A stretch of 64,000 nt of DNA from Flavobacterium circumlabens (GCF_004345565.1 NZ_SLWA01000003.1:248001-312000); one strand, 5' to 3'; counted from the first letter of the stretch, positions 27,348 through 37,076 are shown. The notes: generated by a model from the letters alone, not told the origin. Program-made: numbers and translations.

Positions 27348-28916
27348 TTAGGAGTGAATGTCAATTAAAGGCAAAATACATACGAAATTCCCCTCTTTTT
27401 CTGACGCTTTAAAATCAGTTTTAGAATAATAACTGTAAATGCTCTGAAGATAATTTAAACCAAATTTAGTACTTGGTTCTGAGTTTTGTTTGCGTTGCAG
27501 ATTGTTGGAAATAATAACCCGCTCTGTTTGAATAAGAATCCTGGTATGCAGCGGAGTTTCCTCTGTAGCCATGTTGTGTTTGATGGCATTTTCGACTACA
27601 ATCTGGAATGCCAGGTAGGGAAGACTTTTGGTCAAAGCCGACTCATCTTCAATTTCAATAGAAAAAAACAGCTCTTCCCTGAAACGGGTTTGCTGAAGGA
27701 AAATATATTTCTCTATAAATAATAACTCATTCTTAAGGGGAACTATGTTTTCAGGCGGATCAATTAAATAACGATAGATACGGGACAGGTTTAGGGTGAA
27801 TTTCTGCGCTGTTTTTACATCGCTGTCAATTAACATATAAAGGGAGTTTAGCGAATTGAATAAAAAATGCGGATTGATCTGCTCTTTTAATTGTTGCAAT
27901 TGAATCAGCGCCTTTTCCTTGATAATTTTTTCGTTTTCTAGCAGAAGTGTGTTCTTTTCCTGAATGACCACTTCTTTTTCTTTATAAGCTCTTCTGTTGG
28001 CATAGGTGAACAGATAGAAAATTAAAAGCAGCATTACAGTCGTAATCGAATAGATTAAAGTGGTATATTTCTTTATAGAAGTAACATTCTCTACAACGAA
28101 AGCTTTCGGAAAACTAACACAAATGTACCAATGCGAGCCTTTCAAACTCATTTTTTTCGTAAACCGGATCACATCAAGTTTAAGGTATTCTGATAAAGTG
28201 ACCTTTTTTACATAATCTTGGTTCTTGGTAAAAATAGTATCTGAAGCCTTTAGTGAACTAATATCGTAGACATTTTTTCCGATAAAGTCCGATTCGGGAT
28301 GAAAAATGCAGGTTCCTTTCTGATCAAAGACAAAAGCATAATTAGGTGCACTTCCGTCAATTGTTGCAAAATAATCGTGTAATGCTTTTAAATTGATGTC
28401 ATAGCCATACCGTACAGTGGTGTGATCAGGAGCAACCAATTTGAAATAAATTCTCCATATCCATTTTTTATCTTGGGGAATAACAGTACTGATGTGCTGT
28501 GCCGTGGTATTTTGAGCCGCAAAATCGCGAATGCTGTTTTTTAAAGCAGTAGAAATGGTATCATTACCAAAATGAATTTCACGGTCATCAATCTTAAACC
28601 AATTATTAGTCAGTAAAGAACTTGTCATCTGAATTGAACTCAGGACTTCCAGATTGGCAGAAAGATTTTTGGAATTACTAATCTTTACGACATTTTTAAT
28701 CTGATTTTCCTGTTCCAGAAATTTTGAAAATTCCTGCGACATAAACTCCTGCTTCTTGATAAAATTTCGTTGCGCAACTTCTTCATTCGATTTCTGGGTA
28801 AGATCCGTAATTAAGCTGCTCAGGAAATATACCGAAATTACGGTAAGCAAAATAGAGATGGTTCCGTAAATCAGGAACGCTCTTCTGGAGGTGATATTGC
28901 TAAATCTGAATTTCAA
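27348..28916 (-). CDS. LytS-type sensor histidine kinase with Cache-like extracellular domain
   Basis: A 522-residue membrane protein: TM1 at about 13-35 and a periplasmic sensor at about 36-283 with 'VFDQKGTCIFHPESDFIGKN', typical of Cache domains that bind small molecules such as amino acids. TM2 spans about 284-306. The cytosolic part starts with a coiled coil, then the His_kinase domain with His350 in EQINPHFLFN and the N-box VVENAIKHN. The ATPase lid seems short. It probably signals to the LytTR regulator at 18978-19742. It is 86 bp upstream of the metalloprotease gene. Confidence 0.93.
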   Translation of the reverse strand: MKFRFSNITSRRAFLIYGTISILLTVISVYFLSSLITDLTQKSNEEVAQRNFIKKQEFMSQEFSKFLEQENQIKNVVKISNSKNLSANLEVLSSIQMTSSLLTNNWFKIDDREIHFGNDTISTALKNSIRDFAAQNTTAQHISTVIPQDKKWIWRIYFKLVAPDHTTVRYGYDINLKALHDYFATIDGSAPNYAFVFDQKGTCIFHPESDFIGKNVYDISSLKASDTIFTKNQDYVKKVTLSEYLKLDVIRFTKKMSLKGSHWYICVSFPKAFVVENVTSIKKYTTLIYSITTVMLLLIFYLFTYANRRAYKEKEVVIQEKNTLLLENEKIIKEKALIQLQQLKEQINPHFLFNSLNSLYMLIDSDVKTAQKFTLNLSRIYRYLIDPPENIVPLKNELLFIEKYIFLQQTRFREELFFSIEIEDESALTKSLPYLAFQIVVENAIKHNMATEETPLHTRILIQTERVIISNNLQRKQNSEPSTKFGLNYLQSIYSYYSKTDFKASEKEGNFVCILPLIDIHS

Positions 28917-28944
28917 AAAATAATTTGTTTAGGAATAAGAAAAA

Positions 28945-30699
28945 TTAATTAGCCACCGAAAATTGCGAATCGTAAAGGTTTTTATAATACCCGTCTGTTT
29001 TGTTCAGCAATTCCTGATGGGTTCCCTGCTCGACAATTAAACCTTTGTCCATTACTACAATTTTGTCTGCGTTTACGATGGTTGCCAGTCGGTGTGCAAT
29101 AATAATGGAAGTTCTCCCTTTTGTAATGGTTTCAGTCGCACGCTGAATCAGTTCTTCCGAATACGTATCGATGGATGAAGTGGCTTCATCCAAAATCAAA
29201 ATACTCGGATTACTCACATAAGAACGTAAAAAAGCAATTAACTGACGCTGACCCGAAGAAAGCATAACACCACGTTCTTTAACATCAAAATCGTAATTAT
29301 CCGGCAAACTCATAATAAAATCATGAACTCCGATTTTTTTGGCGGCATTCAAAACCTGCTCCCTTGTAATCTCCGGATTGTGTAAGGTAATGTTATTGTA
29401 AATCGTATCGGCAAACAGAAACACATCCTGTAAAACCACAGCAATTTGTTTTCGTAAAGATGCCAGCGTATAGTCCTCAATATTCTGACCGTCAATATAA
29501 ATAGTACCGCTGTTAATTTCGTAAAAGCGATTCAGTAAATTAATAATAGTCGATTTCCCCGCACCTGTCGATCCAACAATCGCGATCGTCTGGCCTGAAG
29601 CGACCGACAAATCAATTCCTTTTATCACTTCTTCTTCCGGGATATAACTAAAACGGACTTCCTTAAATTCGATACTTCCATCAAAAATAGGTGCTTCCAG
29701 CGTTCCGGTATCCTGAATGTGATCCTGTGTGTCAATAATATCAAAAACACGATTGGCAGCAATCATTCCCAACTGCATCTCATTAAATTTATCCGCAATC
29801 TGACGCAAAGGATTAAACAGCATTCCGATAAACATCGTGTACGAAAACAAATCTCCAAAAGTGGTAAAATGATCGCCGTTCAGAATCCGGAAGCCGCCAT
29901 AAACTACAACCAACCCCAGGGTAATCGACGAAATAATATCGGCAATCGGAAAAAATATCGAGTTGTACAGGATTGTTTTTATCCAGGCCACTTTGTGTTT
30001 ATTATTTATTTCTTTGAAGTTTTCGGCTTCAATTCTCTCCCGGTTAAAAAGCTGTACAATCTTCATTCCGGTGACACGTTCCTGAACAAACGAATTCATG
30101 TTGGCAATCTGCGTACGAACTTCCTCAAAGGCAACCTGCATTTTGCGCTGGAAAATTCGGGTAATAAAAACCAGAATTGGCATCGCAACGACTACGATCC
30201 AGGTTAGTTTCCAGTTCATGTAAAACATAAAAATCAACACGACCAGCATCTTCATCAGATCACTGATAATCATAAATAATCCCTGGCTGAAAATACGGGC
30301 AATCGATTCAATATCAGAAACCGATCTGGTGACCAGTTGTCCAACCGGAACCAAATCAAAATATTTCATCCTGAAGCTTAAGATATGTTTGAAAAGTTTG
30401 GTACGAATGTCTTTTACAATATCCTGTCCGAGCCAGTTCGCCCAGTACACAAAATAAAACTGAGAGAAAACTTCCATTAAAAGAACGACTCCCATCAATA
30501 TAATGTACATCAGTAAACCATGCTTGTCATGCGTTTTGATATAGCCGTCGACCGTTTCTTTTAATAAATAGGGACGGAGTGCTGCAAAAACAGACAGTGA
30601 AACGGCAAAGATGATAACGCCGTAATAGCGAAATTTATAAGGTTTGGTATATTTTAGAATTCGTTTAAATAAACCGGTATCAAATGCTTTTGCTTTCAT
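28945..30699 (-). CDS. ABC exporter, fused permease-ATPase (MsbA-like)
   Basis: A 584-residue half transporter. Six TM helices lie in about 20-310 (ABC_membrane domain, with 'VPVGQLVTRSVSDIESIARI'). The nucleotide-binding domain includes Walker A GSTGAGKST (about 375), signature LSSGQRQ, Walker B ILILDEATSSID and the H-loop IIAHRLATI. It functions as a dimer and exports a lipid, peptide or drug; the substrate is unknown. It is 28 bp before the LytS kinase start, so some readthrough is possible. Its 5' region is a 142-bp conserved flavobacterial element. Confidence 0.95.
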   Translation of the reverse strand: MKAKAFDTGLFKRILKYTKPYKFRYYGVIIFAVSLSVFAALRPYLLKETVDGYIKTHDKHGLLMYIILMGVVLLMEVFSQFYFVYWANWLGQDIVKDIRTKLFKHILSFRMKYFDLVPVGQLVTRSVSDIESIARIFSQGLFMIISDLMKMLVVLIFMFYMNWKLTWIVVVAMPILVFITRIFQRKMQVAFEEVRTQIANMNSFVQERVTGMKIVQLFNRERIEAENFKEINNKHKVAWIKTILYNSIFFPIADIISSITLGLVVVYGGFRILNGDHFTTFGDLFSYTMFIGMLFNPLRQIADKFNEMQLGMIAANRVFDIIDTQDHIQDTGTLEAPIFDGSIEFKEVRFSYIPEEEVIKGIDLSVASGQTIAIVGSTGAGKSTIINLLNRFYEINSGTIYIDGQNIEDYTLASLRKQIAVVLQDVFLFADTIYNNITLHNPEITREQVLNAAKKIGVHDFIMSLPDNYDFDVKERGVMLSSGQRQLIAFLRSYVSNPSILILDEATSSIDTYSEELIQRATETITKGRTSIIIAHRLATIVNADKIVVMDKGLIVEQGTHQELLNKTDGYYKNLYDSQFSVAN

Positions 30700-30708
30700 T
30701 TATTTTTA

Positions 30709-30850
30709 AGGAGCTATTCCTGCTTTCCGTTACAAGTTTTTCTAAAAAACAGGTTTTTGTATTATTTTTATAAAGCTTCCGCTGGTCGCTCCATAAAAAT
30801 TACAAAAACTATATTTTTTTCAAAAAAGCTTTTCACTGCAATCAGGGCTA
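30709..30850 (-). ncRNA. Structured flavobacterial intergenic element (possible Flavo-1-like RNA)
   Basis: On the minus strand it starts with the truA stop (TAGCCCTGATTGCAGTG), continues with an AT-rich centre containing GGAGCGACCAGCGGAAGC, and ends with GGAAAGCAGGAATAGCTCC. The GGAGC and GCTCC blocks can pair over about 70 bases. I recall the 'AGCCC..GATTG..' and 'CGGAAAGC(A/G)GGAATAGCTCC' wording as a widespread repeated element of flavobacterial genomes, possibly the published Flavo-1 RNA motif; I could not check this. It fills the truA-ABC gap. Confidence 0.5.
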
Positions 30851-31588
30851 ATTTGTGATATAATCATAAGATATATCGGTTAAATATAATCCGTGTGCCG
30901 GGACTGAAAATCCGGCTTTTTCTCTGCTTTTACTCGCAATAATCGTCTCAAAATCTACCAATGAAATTTTATGTAAACCAATATTGATCAAAGTACCGAC
31001 AATCGAGCGCACCATATTTCTCAGAAAACGATTCGCCGAAATCGTAAAAACAAGCTTGTTATTTTCAGTAGTCCAGTACGCCTCAAAAACCGTGCAGTCG
31101 AATGTATTGACATCTGTATTTACTTTCGAGAAACATTGAAAATCGGTATGATTCAGTAGGATTTTCGCGGCTTCATTCATCAAAACTACGTCTAATTTTT
31201 GATTAAAATACCAACTCAATTCTTCCAGAAATGGATTTTTAACAGTGTTGATGTGATATTCGTACGTTCTCTTCGTCGCATCAAACCGACAATGCGCATC
31301 ATCATGAACCTCAATAAGATTAAAAATGGCAATGTCTTTTGGTAAATAGGAGTTGAGTTTGTGTACTAAAACCGCAACATCAATCGGATTTTCAAAATCA
31401 AAATGAGCATACATTTGCTGTGCATGAACACCTGTATCGGTTCGCCCGGCACCCATCACATTTATGGGAGAATTTAACAAAACCGAAAGCGCCTTGTTTA
31501 AAGTCTCCTGAACAGAAGAGGCGTTAGGCTGAATTTGCCAGCCGTGATAATGTGTTCCGTTGTATGCGAATTGAATAAAATATCTCAA
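30848..31588 (-). CDS. truA: tRNA pseudouridine(38-40) synthase TruA
   Basis: A 246-residue enzyme that converts U38-U40 in tRNA anticodon arms to pseudouridine. The catalytic Asp51 sits in GAGRTDTGVHA, and 'RYFIQFAYNGTHYHGWQIQP' is the classical N terminus. The C-terminal half has 'ANRFLRNMVRSIVGTLINIG'. Length is normal. Its stop overlaps the conserved element at 30709-30850, and its 5' side abuts an intergenic tandem repeat. Confidence 0.97.
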   Translation of the reverse strand: MRYFIQFAYNGTHYHGWQIQPNASSVQETLNKALSVLLNSPINVMGAGRTDTGVHAQQMYAHFDFENPIDVAVLVHKLNSYLPKDIAIFNLIEVHDDAHCRFDATKRTYEYHINTVKNPFLEELSWYFNQKLDVVLMNEAAKILLNHTDFQCFSKVNTDVNTFDCTVFEAYWTTENNKLVFTISANRFLRNMVRSIVGTLINIGLHKISLVDFETIIASKSREKAGFSVPAHGLYLTDISYDYITN

Positions 31589-31592
31589 AGTA

Positions 31593-31882
31593 AAGGTTCA
31601 TAGGTTTTGAGGTGCAAAGGTACAAAGGTTTTTTTGGAGTTACAAAGGTTCATAGGTTTTGAGGTGCAAAGGTTTTTTGGAGTTACAAAGGTTCAAAGGT
31701 TTTTTTGATTAGTTTTAAATTTTATTGTTGCCATGCCTAATTGTAAAAACCTTAAAAAACGTATCACATTAGTACAAAGATTCTTAAGGTCTTAGCCCCT
31801 TATCGACTCAGTACCTTCAAAGAAAAAAACCTTTGCATCTTCTGAATCTTTGTACCTTTGTACCTCTGAACCTTTGCACCTT
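31593..31882. repeat. Tandem 'caaaggttcataggttttgaggtg' repeat with inverted right arm
   Basis: The 303-bp gap between truA and the phosphoesterase gene holds no gene. On the left (31593-31705) are two and a half copies of a 43-52-bp unit with aggttcataggttttgaggt and tgcaaaggtttttttgg. On the right (31801-31882) is the reverse-complement form (cctttgtacctctgaacctt). The same words recur in the rho/M28 intergenic region (36539-37246). The arms could pair into a long hairpin separating the divergent genes. Confidence 0.8.
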
Positions 31883-31891
31883 TAAAAAAAA

Positions 31892-32386
31892 TTGAAAAAA
31901 ATACTCCTTCTTTCCGATACCCACAGCCATATTGATGATGTAATTTTAAAATACGTGGCACAGGCTGATGAAGTCTGGCATGCGGGGGATATTGGTAATT
32001 TGAATGTAACCGATACCATAAAAAAGCTGAAACCCTTGCGTTGTGTTTACGGTAATATTGACGATGCACAAGCCAGATTGGAATTTCCGTTGCACAACCG
32101 TTTTTTATGCGAAAATGTTTCGGTTTGGATTACCCATATTGGAGGTTATCCGGGGAAATACAATCCAAACATCAGGGAAGAAATGGCGGCAAATCCACCT
32201 CAATTATTCATTTCCGGACACTCTCATATATTGAAAGTCATGTTTGATAAAAAGAACAATTTGTTGCACATGAATCCCGGAGCAGCCGGTAAAAGTGGAT
32301 TCCATCAAATGAGAACCATGTTGCGATTTGTAATTGATGATGATAAAATCAAAGATCTGGAAATTATAGAAATTGGTAAAAAATAA
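31892..32386 (+). CDS. YfcE/MJ0936-type metallophosphoesterase
   Basis: A 164-residue phosphodiesterase-like enzyme with all family motifs: LLSDTHSH (Asp9, His11), HAGDIGN, YGNIDD, ITHIGG and SGHSH. Two divalent metals are expected. The substrate is unknown; relatives hydrolyse small phosphodiesters or cyclic nucleotides. The start is a TTG at 31892, since no in-frame ATG precedes the first motif; the preceding bases are an intergenic repeat arm plus an A-tract. It is convergent with the histidine kinase gene, only 4 bp away. Confidence 0.93.
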   Translation: MKKILLLSDTHSHIDDVILKYVAQADEVWHAGDIGNLNVTDTIKKLKPLRCVYGNIDDAQARLEFPLHNRFLCENVSVWITHIGGYPGKYNPNIREEMAANPPQLFISGHSHILKVMFDKKNNLLHMNPGAAGKSGFHQMRTMLRFVIDDDKIKDLEIIEIGKK

Positions 32387-32390
32387 TCTT

Positions 32391-33296
32391 TTACGAAATC
32401 GGAATTTTTATTTTTACAGAGGTCCCCGAATTGGTATTGGGTTTGGAAATAATACTGATACTTCCTTTTAATTTTTTAATTCGGGCTCTTATTCGATTGA
32501 GGCCAAAACCTTCGGTTTCGTTTTGTTTTTCGGCATTAAATCCTTTTCCGTTATCCTGAATAATCAGGATGAACCAGCTTTCTTTTTCACGTAACGAAAT
32601 CTGAGCTTTAGATGCTCCGCTGTGTTTTATGATGTTATTTAATAGTTCGGATACAATAAAGTAAATTTTCATTTCGAATTTTTCCGGGTATCTTTTTTCG
32701 CTTGCAATTGAACTTAAAAACTGAAAATGAATATGTTGGGTTGTATTTCTCTCACATAAATCTTCCAGAGCATGCAAGAGTCCAAAACGAACTAAAAGAG
32801 CAGGTATCAGTTCATGCGACATGTCGCGTAATCGATCGTGGGCTTCTTCTAAAATAGCTTTTGCTTTAGCGATTTCATCAGAGTGAATGTTGTTCTGGGT
32901 TGAAAAGGCATTGAGATGCAAACCAACAGAAGAAAGTAAAGAATTGATATTATCATGTAAAAAAGCGGCAATTTTTTTTCTTTCGTTTTCCTGACCGTCA
33001 ATGCCGGAATTAATGATGTTGAGCTGTATTTTTTGTTTGATGTCTTTTTGCTTATTTTTTTGTTTTAGTTCGCCATTCCGGTAATAGAAATACGATAACA
33101 TCAGGAGCATTATCACAAGAATAATAACCAGGCTTACGATCTTTTTATTGTCGGTTTTAATAAGCTGAAGCTGTTCTTTTTTTAGGGAATCTTGATTTAT
33201 TTCAGATTTTTCTAAAAGTACGCTGTGGGGACTGTAGGCAAAACCTGCAGTGGTGACTAAAAGGATGAGAATTAGTATTTTTTTTGAAATTGACAT
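32391..33296 (-). CDS. NarL-type sensor histidine kinase
   Basis: A 301-residue kinase: signal-like N terminus (ILILILLVTTAGFAYS), a short periplasmic stretch, one TM at about 53-71, a HisKA_3 dimerisation domain with His114 in KIAAFLHDNINS, and an HATPase_c domain with 'IVSELLNNIIKHSGAS' and 'DNGKGFNAEKQNETEGFGLN'. The sensory part is tiny (about 30 residues), so the signal may come from a partner or the membrane. The response regulator lies 14 bp upstream on the same strand. Confidence 0.93.
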   Translation of the reverse strand: MSISKKILILILLVTTAGFAYSPHSVLLEKSEINQDSLKKEQLQLIKTDNKKIVSLVIILVIMLLMLSYFYYRNGELKQKNKQKDIKQKIQLNIINSGIDGQENERKKIAAFLHDNINSLLSSVGLHLNAFSTQNNIHSDEIAKAKAILEEAHDRLRDMSHELIPALLVRFGLLHALEDLCERNTTQHIHFQFLSSIASEKRYPEKFEMKIYFIVSELLNNIIKHSGASKAQISLREKESWFILIIQDNGKGFNAEKQNETEGFGLNRIRARIKKLKGSISIISKPNTNSGTSVKIKIPIS

Positions 33297-33310
33297 GGAA
33301 AAGAGTGTAA

Positions 33311-33973
33311 TTACGGGTTTATCAAATTGTTCTTTAAAGCATATTTTACAAGACCAATCACGTTTTTGATTTTTAACTTTTTCATTATATTTTTTCGATG
33401 TGTTTCTACCGTATTCAGGGTAATAAAAAGTTGTTCGCTTATTTCTTTTCCACTGTATTCCAGCGATATTAAAGTGATGACTTCCAGTTCTCTTGAAGTT
33501 AGCAGCTGGTTTTCGGTAAAAGATTTTTTATTGAATTTCGGATTGTTCTTAGTGAAGCTGGCAAAGATTTTTTCTCTTATATAATTGTCAAAATATTCCT
33601 CATCAAGGTGTACCGCATTAATGGCTTCAATAATATTTTCACCGGCACATTTTTTGGTAAGATAGCCTTTTGCGCCCAGTTTCATTACCAGCTTTATTAT
33701 TTTTAAATCATCATAACTCGAAAGAATAATGACTTTGCAGGGAAATTTTTTATGACCGAATTCTTTCAGTACTTTAATTCCATCCTTATCAGGCATGCTG
33801 ATGTCAAGTAATAGAATATCAGCTTTGGTTTTTAGGACATCTTCGTAAATAGTAGTTCCGTCCAGGGAATGACCCACAACTTCAAAGTCCTTAACAGTGC
33901 ACAATAAATTAGCAAGACCTTCAATAAGCACCTGATGATCGTCAGCTAAGTGTATTCTAATTTTCTCCTTCAT
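33311..33973 (-). CDS. NarL/FixJ family response regulator
   Basis: A 220-residue protein with a receiver domain (DDHQ acidic pair, Asp57 in LLLDISMPDKDG, Lys in GAKGYLTKKC) and a C-terminal LuxR helix-turn-helix ('LTSRELEVITLISLEYSGKE', then 'LFITLNTVETHRKNIMKKL'). I chose the ATG at 33973 because the receiver begins with MKEKIRIHLADDH; an upstream in-frame start would add eight unconserved residues. It is cotranscribed with the kinase 14 bp downstream. The target genes are unknown. Confidence 0.94.
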   Translation of the reverse strand: MKEKIRIHLADDHQVLIEGLANLLCTVKDFEVVGHSLDGTTIYEDVLKTKADILLLDISMPDKDGIKVLKEFGHKKFPCKVIILSSYDDLKIIKLVMKLGAKGYLTKKCAGENIIEAINAVHLDEEYFDNYIREKIFASFTKNNPKFNKKSFTENQLLTSRELEVITLISLEYSGKEISEQLFITLNTVETHRKNIMKKLKIKNVIGLVKYALKNNLINP

Positions 33974-34069
33974 TGTCCTTTTTGATATCGGAGTCAAATT
34001 TATAAATAATAACTTACAAATAAAAACACTTTTAGTTAATCTATTAGACCGGTTTGATTTTTTAACACA

Positions 34070-34101
34070 AAAAAACCCGAATTATAAAATCCGGGTTTTT
34101 T
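34070..34101 (-). terminator. Terminator after the DUF4293 gene
   Basis: An aaaaacccg/cgggttttt stem with loop aattataaaatc is followed by a T run on either strand. It lies 27 bp past the DUF4293 stop, between that gene and the response regulator. Confidence 0.85.
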
Positions 34102-34127
34102 CACACAAATAAATTAAGTTTATAGGT

Positions 34128-34541
34128 TTACCTCAAACGATCTACAGATTTTACAAGATCTTCGTCCTTTTTGATGGCCTTATTAGCTAAAACTAATAAC
34201 ACGATAGCAACAATCGGAAGAAACATCCCAATACCTTTCTCTGAAACAGTAACTGTCTCTCCAGATAGATTTAGTGATCGATATACAAATAATCCTAATA
34301 AAATTAAGTTTAATATTATATTCAGTCTGCCCATTACAAACTGATTTTGTCTTTTCTTATATGAAATAATACTGATAATCGTAAGCATTGTACTTAGACC
34401 CAGTAAAATGGTGTACACCTGATCCTGCATAAAATAAAATGCTTTTCCGTTGCTTAATGTCCAAAGCGGGATAAAAAACACCAATACCCCCGTTACGATG
34501 AAGGTAAGAATTAAATATACGGTCTGAATTCGTTGTATCAT
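34128..34541 (-). CDS. DUF4293 membrane protein
   Basis: A 137-residue protein with four predicted TM helices (about 7-26, 40-60, 72-90 and 104-122). It begins MIQRIQTVYLILTFIVTG, the usual start of DUF4293 proteins. The family is restricted to Bacteroidetes and is commonly found divergent from rho, as here. Its function is unknown. A candidate -7 element (TATTTTTG) lies at 34559-34566, 18 bases before the ATG. Confidence 0.9.
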   Translation of the reverse strand: MIQRIQTVYLILTFIVTGVLVFFIPLWTLSNGKAFYFMQDQVYTILLGLSTMLTIISIISYKKRQNQFVMGRLNIILNLILLGLFVYRSLNLSGETVTVSEKGIGMFLPIVAIVLLVLANKAIKKDEDLVKSVDRLR

Positions 34542-34558
34542 GGTCTAAAATTGTTTTA

Positions 34559-34566
34559 CAAAAATA
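34559..34566 (-). promoter_or_regulatory. Candidate -7 element for the DUF4293 gene
   Basis: The minus strand reads TATTTTTG, which fits TAnnTTTG, 18 bases upstream of the ATG. The divergent rho promoter must lie within the remaining 157 bp, but I see no exact match there. Confidence 0.4.
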
Positions 34567-34723
34567 TATTTTCTTTTTTATAAATACTATTGTATGATAA
34601 AATTTTATTCGTATTATTGCATCATAATACCGTAAGCACTTCATACTGCGGTCAATTCAAAACAATTATCTACCTATTCTTTTACAGTATTTCTGTTAAA
34701 ATAATTAAATTCATAGAACATTC

Positions 34724-36538
34724 ATGTTTGATATTTCTGCATTAAAAGAAATGAAGCTTTCCGAGCTTCAAGAAATAGCTAAGTTAGCTAAAACTATAAA
34801 GTTTAATGGGGTTAAAAAAGAGACTTTAATCAGTCAGATTTTAACACACCAAGAATCGACTGTGGCGCCACCTGTTAGTGCTGTTGCCGATGCGGAAATA
34901 GCTGATGACAAGCCAAAAAGAACAAGGATTGTTCCTGTAAAAAAAGCCGCGATTAGCAAAAATACTCCGGTTCTGGAATTTGATAAAGCAGAAGAAATCC
35001 CTGTAAAACCTGAAACTTCAGAAGTTCCGGAGGAAGCTCCAAAAGCAGAAGAGGCTCCGGCGAAAAAGGTAGCGGAGAAAAAAGGACCAAAAATCGTAAA
35101 ATTTAATAAATCAGCTTACGAGAAAAAGGTCGCTCAGCAAAAAGAAAAAGAAGCAGTGAAAGAAGTTGTTGCCGAAGAAACACAGGAAACTGTTGAGACC
35201 CCGGAAGCAACGATTGAAAAAACAGAAACTCCTGCTCCGGTAAAAAAGATAAACCCGAATCAGAATAAAAACCAGAATCAAAATCCAAATCAGGCTCCTG
35301 CAGCTCAAAACCCGAATCAGAATCCAAATCAAAACGGGAATGGAAATGTTAATGGTAATAACGGTAATCAGAATCCAAATCATAAAAATAAAAAGAATAA
35401 TTTCAGGGATTCAGATTTTGAATTTGACGGAATTATAGAAAGTGAAGGTGTGCTTGAAATGATGCCTGACGGATACGGATTCTTACGTTCCTCAGATTAT
35501 AATTATTTAGCTTCACCGGATGATATTTATTTATCCACTTCACAAATCAGATTATTTGGTTTAAAAACCGGAGACACTGTAAAAGGAGTGGTACGTCCTC
35601 CTAAAGAAGGCGAGAAATTTTTCCCTTTAGTTCGTGTACTTAAAATTAACGGTCACGATCCGCAAGTAGTTCGCGACAGAGTTTCTTTCGAACACTTAAC
35701 CCCGGTTTTTCCTTCAGAAAAATTCAAACTGGCCGAAAAAGGCAGTTCCGTTTCAACCCGTATTATCGATTTATTTTCCCCAATAGGAAAAGGACAGCGT
35801 GGTATGATAGTTGCGCAACCGAAAACCGGTAAAACAATGTTATTAAAAGACATTGCCAACGCAATTGCAGCCAATCACCCTGAAGTTTATCTTATCGTTC
35901 TTCTTATTGATGAGCGTCCTGAGGAGGTTACCGATATGCAGCGCAGTGTTCGTGGAGAAGTGATCGCTTCAACTTTCGACAGAGAGCCGCAGGAACACGT
36001 TAAAATTGCCAATATCGTTCTTGAAAAAGCAAAACGTTTAGTAGAATGCGGACATGATGTCGTTATTTTATTAGACTCGATAACACGTTTGGCAAGAGCT
36101 TACAATACGGTTCAGCCGGCATCAGGAAAAGTGTTAAGTGGTGGTGTTGATGCCAATGCATTACAAAAACCAAAACGTTTCTTCGGAGCGGCAAGAAATG
36201 TAGAAAACGGAGGTTCATTAAGTATCATCGCAACTGCATTGACCGAAACAGGTTCTAAAATGGATGAAGTGATCTTTGAAGAATTTAAAGGAACCGGTAA
36301 CATGGAGCTACAATTGGATCGTAAGATTGCCAACAAACGTATCTTCCCGGCTATCGATTTAACGTCTTCAAGTACACGTCGCGATGATTTGTTATTAGAC
36401 GAAAAAACACTGCAAAGAATGTGGATCATGCGTAAATACCTGTCTGATATGAATCCGGTAGAATCGATGGATTTTGTAAACGAACGTTTCAAGAAAACCA
36501 GAAATAACGAAGAGTTTTTGATTTCTATGAATGACTAA
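34724..36538 (+). CDS. rho: Transcription termination factor Rho with long disordered insertion
   Basis: A 604-residue hexameric RNA helicase. The Rho_N domain is at about 1-48. A linker of about 190 residues (49-235) is Lys/Glu/Pro-rich and then Asn/Gln/Pro-rich ('[20 protein letters not shown]'). The cold-shock RNA-binding domain lies at about 240-320, and the ATPase has Walker A QPKTGKT and Walker [17 protein letters not shown]. Long linkers are typical of Bacteroidetes Rho; in a gut Bacteroides one is reported to drive condensate formation. It is followed by a threefold duplicated terminator region. Confidence 0.97.
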   Translation: MFDISALKEMKLSELQEIAKLAKTIKFNGVKKETLISQILTHQESTVAPPVSAVADAEIADDKPKRTRIVPVKKAAISKNTPVLEFDKAEEIPVKPETSEVPEEAPKAEEAPAKKVAEKKGPKIVKFNKSAYEKKVAQQKEKEAVKEVVAEETQETVETPEATIEKTETPAPVKKINPNQNKNQNQNPNQAPAAQNPNQNPNQNGNGNVNGNNGNQNPNHKNKKNNFRDSDFEFDGIIESEGVLEMMPDGYGFLRSSDYNYLASPDDIYLSTSQIRLFGLKTGDTVKGVVRPPKEGEKFFPLVRVLKINGHDPQVVRDRVSFEHLTPVFPSEKFKLAEKGSSVSTRIIDLFSPIGKGQRGMIVAQPKTGKTMLLKDIANAIAANHPEVYLIVLLIDERPEEVTDMQRSVRGEVIASTFDREPQEHVKIANIVLEKAKRLVECGHDVVILLDSITRLARAYNTVQPASGKVLSGGVDANALQKPKRFFGAARNVENGGSLSIIATALTETGSKMDEVIFEEFKGTGNMELQLDRKIANKRIFPAIDLTSSSTRRDDLLLDEKTLQRMWIMRKYLSDMNPVESMDFVNERFKKTRNNEEFLISMND

Positions 36539-36601
36539 GGAAAGGTGCTGAGGTACTAAGATGCAAAGGTTCAGAGGTTTTTCTTTTGGAATCTACACTA
36601 T

Positions 36602-36638
36602 AAAAAAAGGGATGAGTTAAAAACTCATCCCTTTTTTG
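36602..36638. terminator. Bidirectional terminator, copy 1
   Basis: An aaaaaaagggatgagt / actcatccctttttt stem with loop taaaa, flanked by A7 and T6 tracts, 64 bp after the rho stop. It can work for rho and, as part of the repeated region, for the convergent M28 gene. Confidence 0.85.
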
Positions 36639-36839
36639 TTTTCTTTTACTTAGAGCCTTAGCATCTTAGTACCTCAGTAACTTTAAAAAAACCTCTGAGC
36701 CTTTGCCGTTTTGAACCTTTGTCCCTTATTTAATAGGTTTATCAACTACCAGTATGTTTTCTATGAATGATTAGAGGAAAGGTGCTGAGGTACTAAGTTG
36801 CAAAGGTTCAGAGGTTTTCCTTTTGGAATCTATACTATA

Positions 36840-36875
36840 AAAAAAGGGATGAGTTAAAAACTCATCCTTTTTTTG
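36840..36875. terminator. Bidirectional terminator, copy 2
   Basis: Second copy of the gggatgag hairpin in the tandem duplication. The right arm has a c-to-t change (catcctttttt), which shortens the stem by one G-C pair and lengthens the T run. Confidence 0.8.
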
Positions 36876-37076
36876 TTTTCTTTTACTTAGAGCCTTTAGC
36901 AACTTAGTACCTCAGTAATTTTAAAAAAACCTCTGAGCCTTTGCCGCTTTGAACCTTTGTCCCTTATTTAACAGGTTTATCAACTACCAGTCTGTTTTCT
37001 ATGAATGATTAGAGGAAAGGTGCTGAGGTACTAAGTTGCAAAGGTTCAGAGGTTTTCCTTTTGGAATCTACACTAT

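Noticed and set aside
31593..31882. A CRISPR-like or mobile-element structure.
   Set aside because: The units are low-complexity tandem words with an inverted copy and no open frame; there is no transposase or direct target duplication.
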